Assembly (NCBI GenBank): GCA_024036415.1 | Contig: JAMWET010001220.1 | Location: 558,001-622,000 of the forward strand | Reading direction: 5' to 3' | DNA: 64,000 bases | From: Prochilodus magdalenae | Lineage: Eukaryota; Chordata; Actinopteri; Characiformes; Prochilodontidae | Part shown: piece after piece, positions 52,116 to 63,792 of the stretch | Layout of the letters: the number at the start of each line of letters is the position of its first letter | Numbering within the stretch: position 1 is the stretch's first letter | Program-made: the position numbers and the translations under genes | The notes under the pieces: model-generated | Told to the model about the DNA's origin: nothing | The model's input: the letters and a program-made list of their open reading frames with translations, nothing else | Database searches by the model: none

Positions 52116-54220
52116 GTGGAGAAACTGACTGACTCTAATGTAAAGCACTTAAGTGAGTGAGCACTAGTAGATGTATATGTTGGAATACAGTTTTTGCACT
52201 TATACAGACCATAACCTTTCTTCGCTCTGGGTATGAGCGGTGGGTTGGTGTTGCTAGTCCACTTATGCGTTATATATGTCTCTGTATTGTTCTCTCTAGG
52301 TACCATCACTGGCACTTGTTTGGGCAGTGTTTGAGCTCAAGGCGAGGTTTGACTCTAACCTTCTTATACTAGCTGGGAAATATTATCTGACAGAACACTA
52401 AGCATGATCCTAAGTGGCACTGGAAAAATAAATATCCAGTATGCAGTAAGTAAATATCCCAATAAATGTAAATGTGTTTGCTATCCAAACTGAGCAGTAA
52501 ACCTAGATTCTGAGTTTATAATAAGTACTGCTGATCTGAAGAAATACATTTTCTATGGGGCTATTTTGTCCTACAGTGCCCGGCATATAGCTCTCAGCCA
52601 GGAATGAATTAAAGAGTTATCAGAGAACTATGTCTCAGGCATCAGGCAGCACATTCACCTTTTCATGTAATGTATTTCTGTGGGTCTGTAACTTTTAGCA
52701 CCATTAAACTCTCTGAATGACTAGTACCTATTGAAAACAGACTGACTGTTTCTTTAGAGTGGCTCATTTCACATTACACTTTGCTTACATCTTATGGATC
52801 AAATTTTATGTGAAGATTTCTTCAGATTGGATTCAGCCATCACATAGATTTGTTCCATTCCATCACCAGCATACATAATGAAGATGATTAGTTAAATTGG
52901 GTACTGAAAGATGACTGTCGTTAATCCTGGGCAGCCACAAGGAAAGATTTATAAATGATGTATGTATGTCTTAGACCTAATTATATTGATGACATTTGTA
53001 TTTAGTTTAATATTAGTTTTTTCCCAAGCAAATATGACTTACTGGCCAAATAAACAGCTTTTTAAACTATTTCTTAGGAGTTTACACACTACTGTATGTT
53101 TATAGCATACATAAAAATGAAACACAAAGTAGTTACTTGTTGTTAATTTCATTATGGTCTCAGTTAAAGCCATTGTATAGTTATAATTTTATGGCAGGTA
53201 TAGTATCAATCAAACACTTCCTGTTTTGCAGAACGGGCAAGCAGTGCTTTGTAAAGCAGTCATTGTCACATTACAGTATGTAAATAGACACAGATGCTGT
53301 TTTAATAATGAGCTAGAATACATTTTAAAGGCTCAGCTATTTGGACCTTGAGCACAAAAATATCTCTGGAAGAGAAAAACACTGTGAGTCGTAAATTCCT
53401 AACCAAGGCAGAGATTATGTAATCGGGGCGTGAGTTTACTTTGTCAGACATGGACCTGTGTTGACTATAAAATCTCTAATTGTGTTATTAGTCTTAGTTT
53501 GGCTAATCACAAAAACATTTTAAGCTTGTCCATGTAATGTGGTCTAAATGCCTCTGACTTTATATTATTGTAGGTCTTTCATAGTTGTATAGGTGTATTT
53601 TAAAAACAATATTCTTATTTTATTATTTTGGGGGACCTCAACTTACATTATGTTTATGTTTTATGGCTGCAACTCCAATTCAAGCAAACTTGCCTGACTA
53701 AGTACATTTAAGGAGGTTTTTGTCAACCAGCTTTTGGTTCCCCAGTCATGTCACCCTGGCCCCACTCTAACAATAGCACAGTTTACTCAAATTCAAAACA
53801 AATCAAATAAAATTACATGGCACATTTGGAATAACCATTTTAATTTTTACAATGCAAGAAATTATACTGGACACACAGAATTCAATATTTATTAATTGTA
53901 CAGCATACAATTTGCAGCTACTATTCAAAGAATCTTACATAGTAATAAACTACCTGATGAACCTGTAGTGTGAAACAAGACCAGCCTTTTTTCACAGTCT
54001 GGTCTTTTGTAAAGGTTGATTTTCTTTGGGTTAGACACGCTGCACATATGAACTTTGTTCTCAGAAAGGCTGTAAACCTGAATGGTCCCTTATACCTAAC
54101 CACGAGTTAATCTCAACCCAAGCATGCATACAAAATCATAAAGCAGGATAAAGACCAATATGAAGTGAACCTATCACTCATCATTTTCTTACACTGTTCA
54201 TTATATCATGGACAAGTTTT

Positions 54221-57200
54221 TTATGTACTCCAGAAATCCAGATTATTGATCTTGCAAAATTCTGTTCTGGTGATGGCAATTAAACATATGACATAAATAA
54301 CATCAATGCAAAAGTAGATCCAGAAAAAGGCTTTGTCAAAACGGTTTGCGAAAAACAGCTTCTTCGTTGACTCCTTATTGTCCTTCTCCATGGTTTCCAA
54401 GAAAGTCACAATTTTCTGGATTGAAGCTTCTTCCGTTGACACACCTTCACAGACTGTAGCCACACCATTCAAGCTTATATCTATTAAAGAAATGACAACG
54501 CGAACATGTTTAGCACTCTAAGGTTTTTCTCTTTTTTAGTGCTCTCTTGGAAAATGTGGAACACTTTTGGTTCTCTACAGATTATTTTACTGAAGGGTTA
54601 TTTAAGGATCTCTTCTTGTAAATGAGATGTATGAAGAACCTTTATAAGTTAAATGACCTCCACAAATGGTAAGGGTTCTATATAACCAAAGATTTGTCCA
54701 AGAACCTCCAAGAACGTCCAGGTGCTTTATTCCATATGTAGGGATTAAAGTGTAGGCAGCCCTTTCCATTAACATATCTTTAACAATTAATGTATTACTG
54801 TGTTTGTGGATTTTTCTTATTAATTCAAGACAACATTGAACACAATACTCAATTTCTCAAGCTGACTAAAGTGATATATGTGGGAGAGAGTTTCTGTACT
54901 TTGGGCTATACATCTTCGTAGACAGCACATGAAGCTATACAGCACACTAAAGGAAAGTAATACATGCAATAAGTCCTCTTTAGCAATTCTCCAGCAGTAT
55001 TTACTAATGACCCCTTTGTGTTTTTTTAATAGCATTTCATTTCACATACTGCCCCACTGTTTCAGGATATAGATTATTGCAATATTTGTAATATATTTTA
55101 TGTTTTAACAGTCGTGGTTTTACAACCTACCCTGCTTCGCATCGTTCTTGGTTTTAGGTTTGTCTGAGTCACATTTCCCTGGCGTGCAGGAAAAGAGCCT
55201 GCCATCAACAGCTAGTCGAGTGAAGATCATGGAAGCCAGTAAACTCGTTACCAGAACAATCAGGCAGAAGCAAAAATGGTAACCTGTCAAATAGAAAACA
55301 AAATGTTTCTGTGTTAAACTGGATCCACTGTTTACAAAATGTATCATATTTATTATGACTAATTGTATGATATTACTTTTCCTTTAACCATCCCCATAAC
55401 CCACTTAACATTTGTCACCCAAATGACTACTCACGGATTAGAGGGCTGCAGAGGCCAGTGTCAGGAAGATTATCCGTGAGGATGAGGAGAGACATAGTGA
55501 AGCTGAGCACCAGTGTGATTTTGAAGGAACTGCGCTTTCCCCCTTCCAGCGGCAGAGCAAAACTCACCAGGTCAGCCATCATGATGAGCACACTGGGCAG
55601 GATTAGTGTCACTATTGTGTCGAATGGGTTGGTGGACATAGTGACCTGGCAGGTGAGAGGGAAGAGGCTGAAATGCTGAACCTGGGGGTGTTGAGAATCT
55701 TCGGAGGCCAAGCCAGAAGTAGCTACATGTTACTACTTGTGTGCTTATTGGGGCAGAATGCTAAATTCTGCAGAGCTTGGCCCAGAAGGAAGCCCTGATC
55801 TTGACTAAGCAGAGGGTCCAGAGACAGCCTCTTACAATGCTGAATTTAGTGGTATGCATGATAACCTTACCATTCATGACATATTCACTTTATTAAAAAT
55901 AGCAAACGTTTTAAGCAATGTTGAGGATTTAACCAATAATGGTGTATGGTTACTACTATAATCTAATTTTTAATTGTCGCTTGTACCTACATAGAGATAG
56001 TTGCGATCCATTCTATCTTTGTCTCCACGAAGCTCCACTGACAAGGTTTGCCATTCCCCACGACTGGCCCCCACTGGAAATATTTCTCCATAGGTGAAAC
56101 GCAGGCCACAAGCTGTATCAGCACAACAGTAAAATACAAAAGTGGTAATGTTTGTATGTTTAGAAAGGTACACCAATAAAGCACTGCAAATTAATGCAAA
56201 TTGTCATTTTACATACAGCTTTGGCTCCATCCATTAAGGGCCACAGGGCATGCATCCATGACAAAAGGGTAAGTGAAGAGGTTGATTGCACACACCACCG
56301 TAGTGTACATTTGAATAGAATGCTGCACCGTGCCATCCTGCCTCACCAGTATATCAGTAGAGACAGGCTTCACCTCCGTCTCCACTCTACCGTCGCATGA
56401 GAGATCAGAGATTGATCAAAATCAGGGTAAAATTATGTAAAATGAATAATCCTTTGGTAGAGGTATACTAATTTTACAGCACAAACTTATCAAGTGATTT
56501 AGAAAAGACATACTTGTAGCTGACTATTGTTTAATATAAGAAAGTCATACACTCATGTGTTTTACCGTAAAGTGAAATTATGGAATGGCAAAATCTTAGT
56601 TGCTATATTGTTTAAGGCACCCATATTGTACCAATATATACCTAAAAGCCTATATATACATACCCCTAACCAAAGCCTTTATTAATGTAGGGCAAAAACA
56701 AATTACAGATACTGGCATGGATCTAATGCCACCTACCTAATTTATGTTTAACTATAAATTCCCTTTCAACTGATTCAAATCTGCCCCCACAGTACAGTCA
56801 GATTCTGTGAATTCTAGCTTGTCTCAGGTACAGCTTTATCTGTGCTCCCATGTTTTCTATTTCTATTTAAAAGAAGCATGATGCTGGTTTTTATTGCTTA
56901 TCCCTGATTTGTTTCAAATGTAATCAAAGGTGAAACAAGCACAAACAAGTGAAACAAGTGCAGTCATATGCAATACATTTTCATAGTCAAATGGCATGTT
57001 TTGTTACATGTTGTCCAAGAGATCTGTTTTAGAAGATTATATACTCTACAAGAATATAAAAATTGACACTATTCAGTAAATTGTAACATACAGTTTCTCA
57101 CTCAAACTTTACCATTACATCATGTCAAAACTGGATTTGCTATCCCTAAACAAAATGTAGTTAAATCACTTTAGTATTTTAAATGATGCCAAAAACTGAA

Positions 57201-58590
57201 AATGGTAAATTTATTAAATAAAACATAAACATATTAAAATCTCTGCAGCAAAAGTGTTTACTTATTTCACTTAGAAAATACATAAAAAGGAGATTGTGTG
57301 ACATTATGACTAAATTCCTCTTTCTATGATTGACTGTAAAAGAATGTTTTGCCTTTTTACTCTTGACATAATTTTTTTAATTACTGACTTGATGAATTAC
57401 TGAATTAATGACTTTTTTCTCATTATATTGACTTACTATGTCACTGTAATGACGTATCTCATATTTTTTTCCATATTTACGTTTTATTATACTATTGTAA
57501 AATACTCAGCAAATATGTGGATATACTGGCAAAAAAATGGGTATTTTATTACTGCTACCTACAGAAATATGTTCAAATGGTGTTAAAGCAGAAGAAAGAA
57601 AAATGGTAGCTTAAAAGGCAGGAAAAATCAGGAATATGCTCAGCATTAAATGGTCAACTCACGCATTGTCCACAGTCATATCTGGGGTCCAGATTTTGTC
57701 GACTGGTAGCATAAGTTCTGTAAAATTGTACTGTGGATCTGACCATGCAAGGTCTGGATCATTCCATTCCTGTTAAAGACAGCAACAACACACCATTTGT
57801 CAAAACCAACTATTGATTGTCAGATTTGTATCATCATCAGCAGAACTTACCATTTCAATTTTGATGCGGCTGGAGAAACGCAGAGTTTTTGTGTCCTACA
57901 ACAAAAAGAACAGAAAAGTTCCTACATGTATGTGTCCTACATACATCAATGAAGTGAAAACTCATCCTTTACAGACAGCACACTTCTCTTTTTTTCCAAT
58001 ATACCACATTAAAAATAATTAGAAACAATAATAACACACATTTAAGATGATTCTCTATAAAGAACATGTTATTTTCACTTATTTGAATAGAGCTGTTCAG
58101 ACTTGTGCATGTTCAGAAAGCACTGGAAGTCACTGTTTTTAGGATGGGCATGCTTACCACAGAGAGGGTCTCATACTGGATGGTTGTGAGGTTTACTAGA
58201 ACAGCACATGTGGGTGGCTGTGGGGGGCTATACAGCCCCTTTGCAATCAGATCATTAGCAAGGCATCGTCGTGAAACACAAGCTGATCCCACCACATCTG
58301 GCCCCACTAAGAGTCCAGTAAAGGCAGTAAAGAAGAAGATAAAGAAAATATGGAGAATTTTTGCTGGATGTAAACATTTATATAACTGTAATCAAAGTCA
58401 GCTACAACTGGTAGTAACACCTTCTTTTTACAGCTGTGCTGTAAGCAGCATCATTAAAGCAGTGTGTCTGTGCAAGATCTGACCCTAACAGATATTTATT
58501 GACTACATATGTAAATAGTAACATGCATTTCTTACCAATTAAATATGTAAGGATGCAGAAAATGTTCAAGGTTCTCTCTGCAGTAGCCAT
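54221..58590 (-). CDS. Cys-loop ligand-gated ion channel, HTR3/ZACN-like, copy B
   Basis: A second pentameric-channel subunit. Nine exons join to 423 residues: 58590-58536, 58306-58158, 57895-57851, 57769-57663, 56386-56217, 56112-55991, 55645-55435, 55283-55131 and 54480-54221. Exons 3, 4, 5 and 7 have exactly the same lengths as in copy A (45, 107, 170 and 211), and all phases agree. Landmarks are a signal peptide, LPVDKIWTPDMTVDNA, a C-x13-C loop (CAINLFTYPFVMDAC), M1 TLILPSVLIMMADLVSFAL, M2 KRSSFKITLVLSFTMSLLIL, M3 FCFCLIVLVTSLLASMIF and M4 FFWIYFCIDVIYVICLIAI. M2 resembles 5-HT3 but has Lys at -1', where cation channels have Glu. Asp at 20' is kept. The loop-D aromatic of 5-HT3 is missing, so serotonin is not a safe ligand guess. 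The ATG has good context; a 5' UTR intron is likely. Confidence 0.88.
54540..54740. repeat. 'agaacc' type MITE-like repeat in receptor B intron 8
   Basis: Repeated words TTTTGGTTCTCTACAG, GAAGAACCTTTATAAG, GGTAAGGGTTCTATATAACC and AAGAACCTCCAAGAACG match the style of 275-545. Borders are approximate. Confidence 0.4.
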
Positions 58591-58698
58591 GTTGTCTTCC
58601 ACTACAAGCATAAAATAAGCTTAAGAATTCATAACCTGGATGATGTGTTCTTTTGTTGAAATACAGAATCAACATACACCTGAAGAAAATCCATCTAC

Positions 58699-58770
58699 CT
58701 TGAATAGCTTGACCTGGATACAGGACCCGACTCTGCTGCTCTTCTTAGTTGTTCTAGACGACCAATGTCA
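58699..58770 (-). other. Probable 5' UTR exon and promoter of receptor copy B
   Basis: A donor CAAG|GTAGAT ends the exon at 58699. The coding exon begins at 58601 after TATGCTTGTAG. The exon shares an AAGAAGAGCAGCAG-like stretch with the leader of copy A. The sequence CTTATTAAG upstream, near 58775-58785, could serve as a weak TATA element. Confidence 0.45.
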
Positions 58771-58799
58771 GGTGGCTCTTAATAAGGCAGCACTATTCA

Positions 58800-61700
58800 C
58801 TCTGATATTAATTGGTTGACGTAAGAGTTAAATACACCTCATATTTAAAGCAGCTCCCCAAACCACAGGATGTAGCCTGACTTTTTTCAGCTATTGAGTT
58901 TAAAGCACCTGAGTAGTATATGTTACCTCTATTCAGCTGGGAAGCGGGGGTCATGCGTGGATGAGCATCAAAAGGAACAAAACAAACAATCATTTCTGAC
59001 AATTCATGCTTACAAAGTCTTCTCTGACCTTTAATTAAGCGGTTGAAAGAGAGGTCATAAGCTTGAAATGACCGTTTGATGGTTGCTCGTTATTGCAAAT
59101 TCGTCATTATGTTGGTTAATAAATAAGAAGCATTTAATACCAGAGCTTCTAAACGTTTGTATTATTACATAAGTTGCGTAGGAATAACGAGACACAGTGG
59201 TTCATATTTGGAATTTGCAGGAAGAGCTGCACAAGCCCAGGAAACATTTATAACCCTTTATTAAATGATGTGCCAGTTTTATCAGTGTTAAGTATTAGAT
59301 ACTGCTGCTACTAGGAATAACTGTAAATTAAAAACTTTTCATTGACCTTTAACAGCATTGCGTATAGAGAATGTGAGACAAACTAGAAAGTCAAGTATTG
59401 ATATTATGTAATATAATAATAATATCATCAATAATACCTGGATTATCTGCTACTTACCACAGCCTTGTGTAATAAATCAATTTGTATTTTAACTCTGCAA
59501 GCATCTGGTCAGTCCTGCTGGTGTGAAAAATAAAAGGTAAAAAGATATTTTGATTTTGTGAGTAAAAGTACAATTATTCAGTTTAAATTAGATAATACAG
59601 ATATTATAAAACGGTACATAAATATATTATTCAGGTTACTGTGGTATTTCCTTCCCAGCCTGTGTGTTTCTGTCTGTCTGTCTATCTATCTATCTGTAGA
59701 AACACATATGAAAATAATAATAAAAATTATTAATTATTTATTTTTGTATGTATTGTTTTTATAGTTGACCATGACTACTTGCTCTTTTCTGAGCAAACCA
59801 GGATACATTTAGACCTTCAGCGTACAAAGTACAAATGTGAAAATGGGTAGTTGTCTAAAATCTTATCACCTGGGTTAAACAGTAACACTCGTTTGAATGA
59901 CCAACCTACCTCATACCTATACGGTAGCGTGAGTGTCTCTTTCTGCCCTACACATGTCCGAGCATTTCCCTGCCCAGCAGTTGATTATCAAGGTCGATCT
60001 CACAAAGCTGGATCAGATTGCTACAAGAAACACTAGAAACTGTGCAGGGCAAATTAACCCCACAACTGAACTTAACAGCTTATGGTTACTGGGGTAGGGC
60101 TGATTTAGCATTGGTTTGCTGCTTATATCAATACTCTGTTTCAGGGGGAGTTCCAGGTTTTGTAAATTAGTCATGAAACTCAACCAGAAAGGGTTAACCA
60201 CAACCACACAGCAGTGATGATATATGAGCAGATATCCATATACATATGCCTCACTTGGGCAATGTTTAAATAGATCTAAGTATGAACTTAAAAGTGAATT
60301 CATGTCTGAATATATAATTTTTGGAATTTTATGATCCTCTCAGAAAACAAATAAATACTTACAGGAATGATTTTTTACAAGCCACAGTGTAGCTACTATT
60401 CCTACCAGTTGGAAGCTCTTCCTAGGAATCCCTGATATCTGTGGTAGGTGTCAGTAAAATGACTTTTACAGTAAGGGCTCAAGACTGGCTTGGCCTGTTC
60501 ACTCGAATGCTTTCTATGTTGAAAAGATAAGCCAGTCTTAAAGCAGGGTGTAGGCGTCATTTCCTGATGTTTGACAGTATCAGGTGCAGGAAAGGCTAAA
60601 CCTGTTCTTATGGGTGTAGATTTTATCCTGAGGAGGCTTCAGCATGCGCCTTCCATCTACTTTCCAACTATTGTCTCAAGATACCCTCCAAAAAATCATC
60701 ATGTTGATGAGTATGTTGATGAGAGACATGATGAACACTGCTACCTGCAGCTCACTGTTGTTACCATGCCTACTGACCTAGTTACGATGGATAGAATGAG
60801 TTTCTCAAATGTCAGAAATGCATTATCAGATAAGAAATGAGCTACGCTCTCTGTCTACACAGACACTGCCATATGGCTTATTTTCTACGGCTGAAAGGGT
60901 AAACAGTAGTCTCTGGTATCCACTATGCATTGAGTAAGGATAGAATCGCTGCTGCTTTGCTATTCTGTTTGACAGCCAAGACAAATTACAGTACTAAAGC
61001 CTTTTCCATGTAACAGAAAAAACAGAAGAGTTGTGGCATTAGCACTATTTTCATTATGAAGGAATAAATGCACGAACAGCCAAGCTATTTGATATATACG
61101 TTAGCTTGTTAATGGACTACAGCAACCACATCACAAGATCCATGTTTTGCTTTTATTCCACATAAACCACATGAATAAGCATGCCGGGTGAATGAAGTCC
61201 TCTTTGGAGGATAATACCGCCTGACTTGTACTTGAAAGCCGAATAACTCTGGCTTGTCAGGATTGGATGACACCACAGATTTGTGAAAAAGCGATATGAT
61301 CACAGGGGTCATTGTTCACCATATTCTCCACAAGCGGATGTGTGCCAATTGAATGCCTGACCTCTGTAAGGGAACTGTAAGGGAAACAAGTGGCTCTATT
61401 ATGCTGCTTTGGATGGCAGTTGGCTGGCATGGTTTATGCCTGGATGTCCGATCTTTTTACAACAAAGGCCAGACCAAACCATGTACAAATACCTGAGGAC
61501 TGAAATACCGTTCATAATTCTAAATATTTTTTAAATATAAAGAACACAACCACAACCGCAGCTTATCAAACTGAGTGCCTTGCTGGCAATTCATGCTAAG
61601 AATTTAGCAGTGACCTCTTCAGCATGTATAAATCCTGCCAGAGTTACGCTGCAAGCATTAGCTACTGTGTTACACTGGATAGAAGATAACTTTATTACCC

Positions 61701-62200
61701 CAGTGCAGTGCATTTTACAGTACTGCTGCCATCATCAGGTGAACTGCAGAACTGTAATGTATGGGCTGGCAGGGCAATTATAAAACCTGCAAAACAGAAT
61801 CCATGGGCCGGTTAAAAGTAAAAGTTTGCAGCCTGCATCTCATGGTCTAAAATAAAATGCTTAAGCTTTAAAGTCAGAAACGGCCTATTACAAAAGTTTA
61901 TAAATGCTGCCAATAAAAAAACAGAATTAAACTAAATATGAATAAATAACTAATACTTATTAACTTATTAATATAAATTGCTGAAATGCAATGCAGTCAG
62001 ATATTTACTTGAAAGTATTCAGATGCTTCACACTGTTACTAATACTCTGAATTATCTGCAAAGGAACACACGAAATTAAGTGTTGCCGTTATTGATTATG
62101 GGTAGTTTTAAAAGCATGGAAAGGGCTGTGAAGCTTCACATACATTCTACTCCTTAACTGAGATTAAACCGCCCTTATGTATGCGGCTCTTGTACGCAGT
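58800..62200. other. About 3.4 kb intergenic, no recognisable gene
   Basis: No exon, RNA gene or clear transposon was recognised here on either strand. A short TCTG/ATCT run is present near 59672-59696. Confidence 0.5.
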
Positions 62201-62257
62201 CTGAAAGGCTGGCCATCAGCATGCTGAGCACCAGAACAAATAAGCAGAAGTGGCAAA
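62201..62257 (-). pseudogene. Relic M3 exon of a third Cys-loop receptor copy
   Basis: Read on the minus strand, the 57 bases translate as CHFCLFVLVLSMLMASLS, which lines up with YHFCFCLIVLVTSLLASMIF of copy B and YHYCFCLVVLVVSLLISMLL of copy A. Similarity ends abruptly on both sides. No acceptor AG precedes it, and no sister exons were found nearby. It is in the same orientation as the two intact genes and 3.6 kb upstream of copy B. It is best read as the remnant of a lost tandem copy. Confidence 0.6.
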
Positions 62258-62439
62258 TAGAAAGAAGAAGTGTAAAATGTCACCAAATACTGTAATGGTG
62301 TCATCAAGTGACTCAGAATGGCAGTGAGTAATCTTCAGCGACGATTCTCACTTTTGTCTTGATGGAAACAACCAACAAATCTGTGTGAGGAGGGACTGTG
62401 GTCAGCACCAATATTGACAATTTGCTGTAATACGTCACA

Positions 62440-62600
62440 TGTTCAAAAGGGCTGGTGTCACTCCACCTGCAAAATCTGCAGGAACTGTGTGAGAATATTC
62501 AAACTGCATGGGATGGATTGTCACAGGACACCGTTAAGAATCTCTACAATCCTGTGTCGAGAGGTCTGGCACGTTGCAATAGCAAACATGGAGACCTGAC
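62440..62600 (+). pseudogene. Tc1-like transposase C-terminal fragment
   Basis: The plus strand reads LQNLQELCENIQTAWDGLSQ then DTVKNLYNPVSRGLARCNS, the typical C-terminal end of Tc1 transposases (NLQ-L...I...WD.I.Q....NL..S..RR). The catalytic part is missing or decayed. It is a third, separate Tc1 remnant. Confidence 0.75.
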
Positions 62601-62639
62601 AGCATACTGAGGGACAGTTTTTCTGTACGTGTAGCTCAA

Positions 62640-63403
62640 TAAATAGTGCCCATATCAGTTTTAATATTTCATAATTTATTGTTCCTGGTAATCTTTATCT
62701 TCTATACCAATATCATTGCAATACCAGACGTCTGGGTGCAACTATTATTTTGATGATAGGTGTACGTACTGCCCCTACTAGTGCCCTCTCTGTGACTAAG
62801 GTAAAGAAATTTCCTACAGTGAGCTCACATGAGATCACTATCCTTCCCTCCTGTCTTCCCTGCTGTTTTTTGCAGGTTCCCGAAAGGTGTTCAGTAGGTT
62901 GATATCTCTGTGTAAAGATGTGGGACCGATTGATGCAGTTTCCTAATGGTATCTAAAGATATCCTATAGGACACAGTGGTCTCCACCGGTAATCATTACG
63001 TTAGTTTCCGCGGGAAAACAAAAATGTCCGGGTTTAATGTTCCTAATGGTCTTTCTGTGCTGTGTTTATCCCTCTCTGTGGACTCTGGTAGGTCTTTCTC
63101 CTGGCCAGTGGGAGGCAGTAAAGAGCGGAGCTACTTTCACCCAGGTCTCCGGAAAAGGAAGAAGAGTAAACAAGTCTGTAAACGTTGTGGCTTAGCCAAC
63201 AGTACAGTGAGGTGTAAACTTAACCGGAAAGTTGATAAATACCGTTTTAAATAAAGAGTTTACCCTTATAAATCATTTTCTCTCTAGTTTTCTGGCGAAA
63301 GTGTAGTTGGCTATGAACTGCCACTTACCCTAGTAAGCCTGTTCGTTGGCTAACCTTTTTTCAGTGGTCGTATCTGCCCAGCTCTGTATTCCTCAGTTTT
63401 GCT
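62640..63403 (+). promoter_or_regulatory. Upstream region of stk19
   Basis: The 760 bases before the stk19 ATG contain CpG-bearing stretches (TTTCCGCGGGAAAAC near 63006) but no TATA box close to the ATG. An open frame at 62976-63254 rich in Lys and Arg, followed directly by AATAAA at 63251-63256, is noted as unexplained. Confidence 0.35.
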
Positions 63404-63792
63404 ATGAACAGAAAAAGGTCCTTAATGCCGGACGCGTTTCGCAATAAGAAACGAAGATTTGGATCTGACAGCCTCATCGGACTCCCAGAACATGGAGACA
63501 TTGGTGGGTACTAACTGTCTGCGGAAAGCCCTGGGGCTTTTTTAGTTGGGCTAATCAGTTTACTGACCGTGCCGCTATGTACTAATGCCGTTCAGGGGTG
63601 TGTATTTGCAGCTAAATTCGTATTCTGTGCTTTTTGTTTAAAGCAGATGGACCACCTGATGTTAAAGCCACACTGGAGTACCTCATGACTCTCTTTCCAC
63701 GCAAACTGTTTAACGACAGTCTTCCCCAAATTGTCTTCAAACACCAGCTGTACAGTCTACACAGTGATAAAACGCTGGTGGACAAACAACTG
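63404..63792 (+). CDS. stk19: Serine/threonine-protein kinase 19 homologue (winged-helix protein), 5' part
   Basis: STK19, named a kinase, is now seen as a winged-helix DNA-binding protein that acts in transcription-coupled repair. Two exons are present: 63404-63503 and 63644-63792; the rest is beyond the right edge. The start MNRKRSLMPDAFRNKKRRFG matches human MSWKRHHLIPETFGVKRRRK in layout, a basic nuclear-localisation-like segment. The second exon gives YLMTLFPRKLFNDSLPQIVF and HQLYSLHSDKTLVDKQL, which align with human LMQLFPRGLFEDALPPIV and SQVYSLVPDRTVADRQL. The donor after 63792 is GTAATT. The acceptor is AAGCAG, so exon 2 may start at 63644 or 63647, adding or dropping one Ala. The gene is oriented away from the receptor cluster. 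Confidence 0.88.

Larger units (their letters stand above)
50329..54220. other. Intergenic region between receptor copies A and B
   Basis: Apart from the A leader exon, the LINE tail and a Tc1 fragment, no coding sequence was recognised. The 3' UTR of copy B probably ends at the minus-strand AATAAA near 53888-53893. Confidence 0.5.

Noticed and set aside
52157..52372. Plus-strand 71-codon ORF after the Tc1 fragment
   Set aside because: It does not continue the transposase in any frame and has no other similarity.
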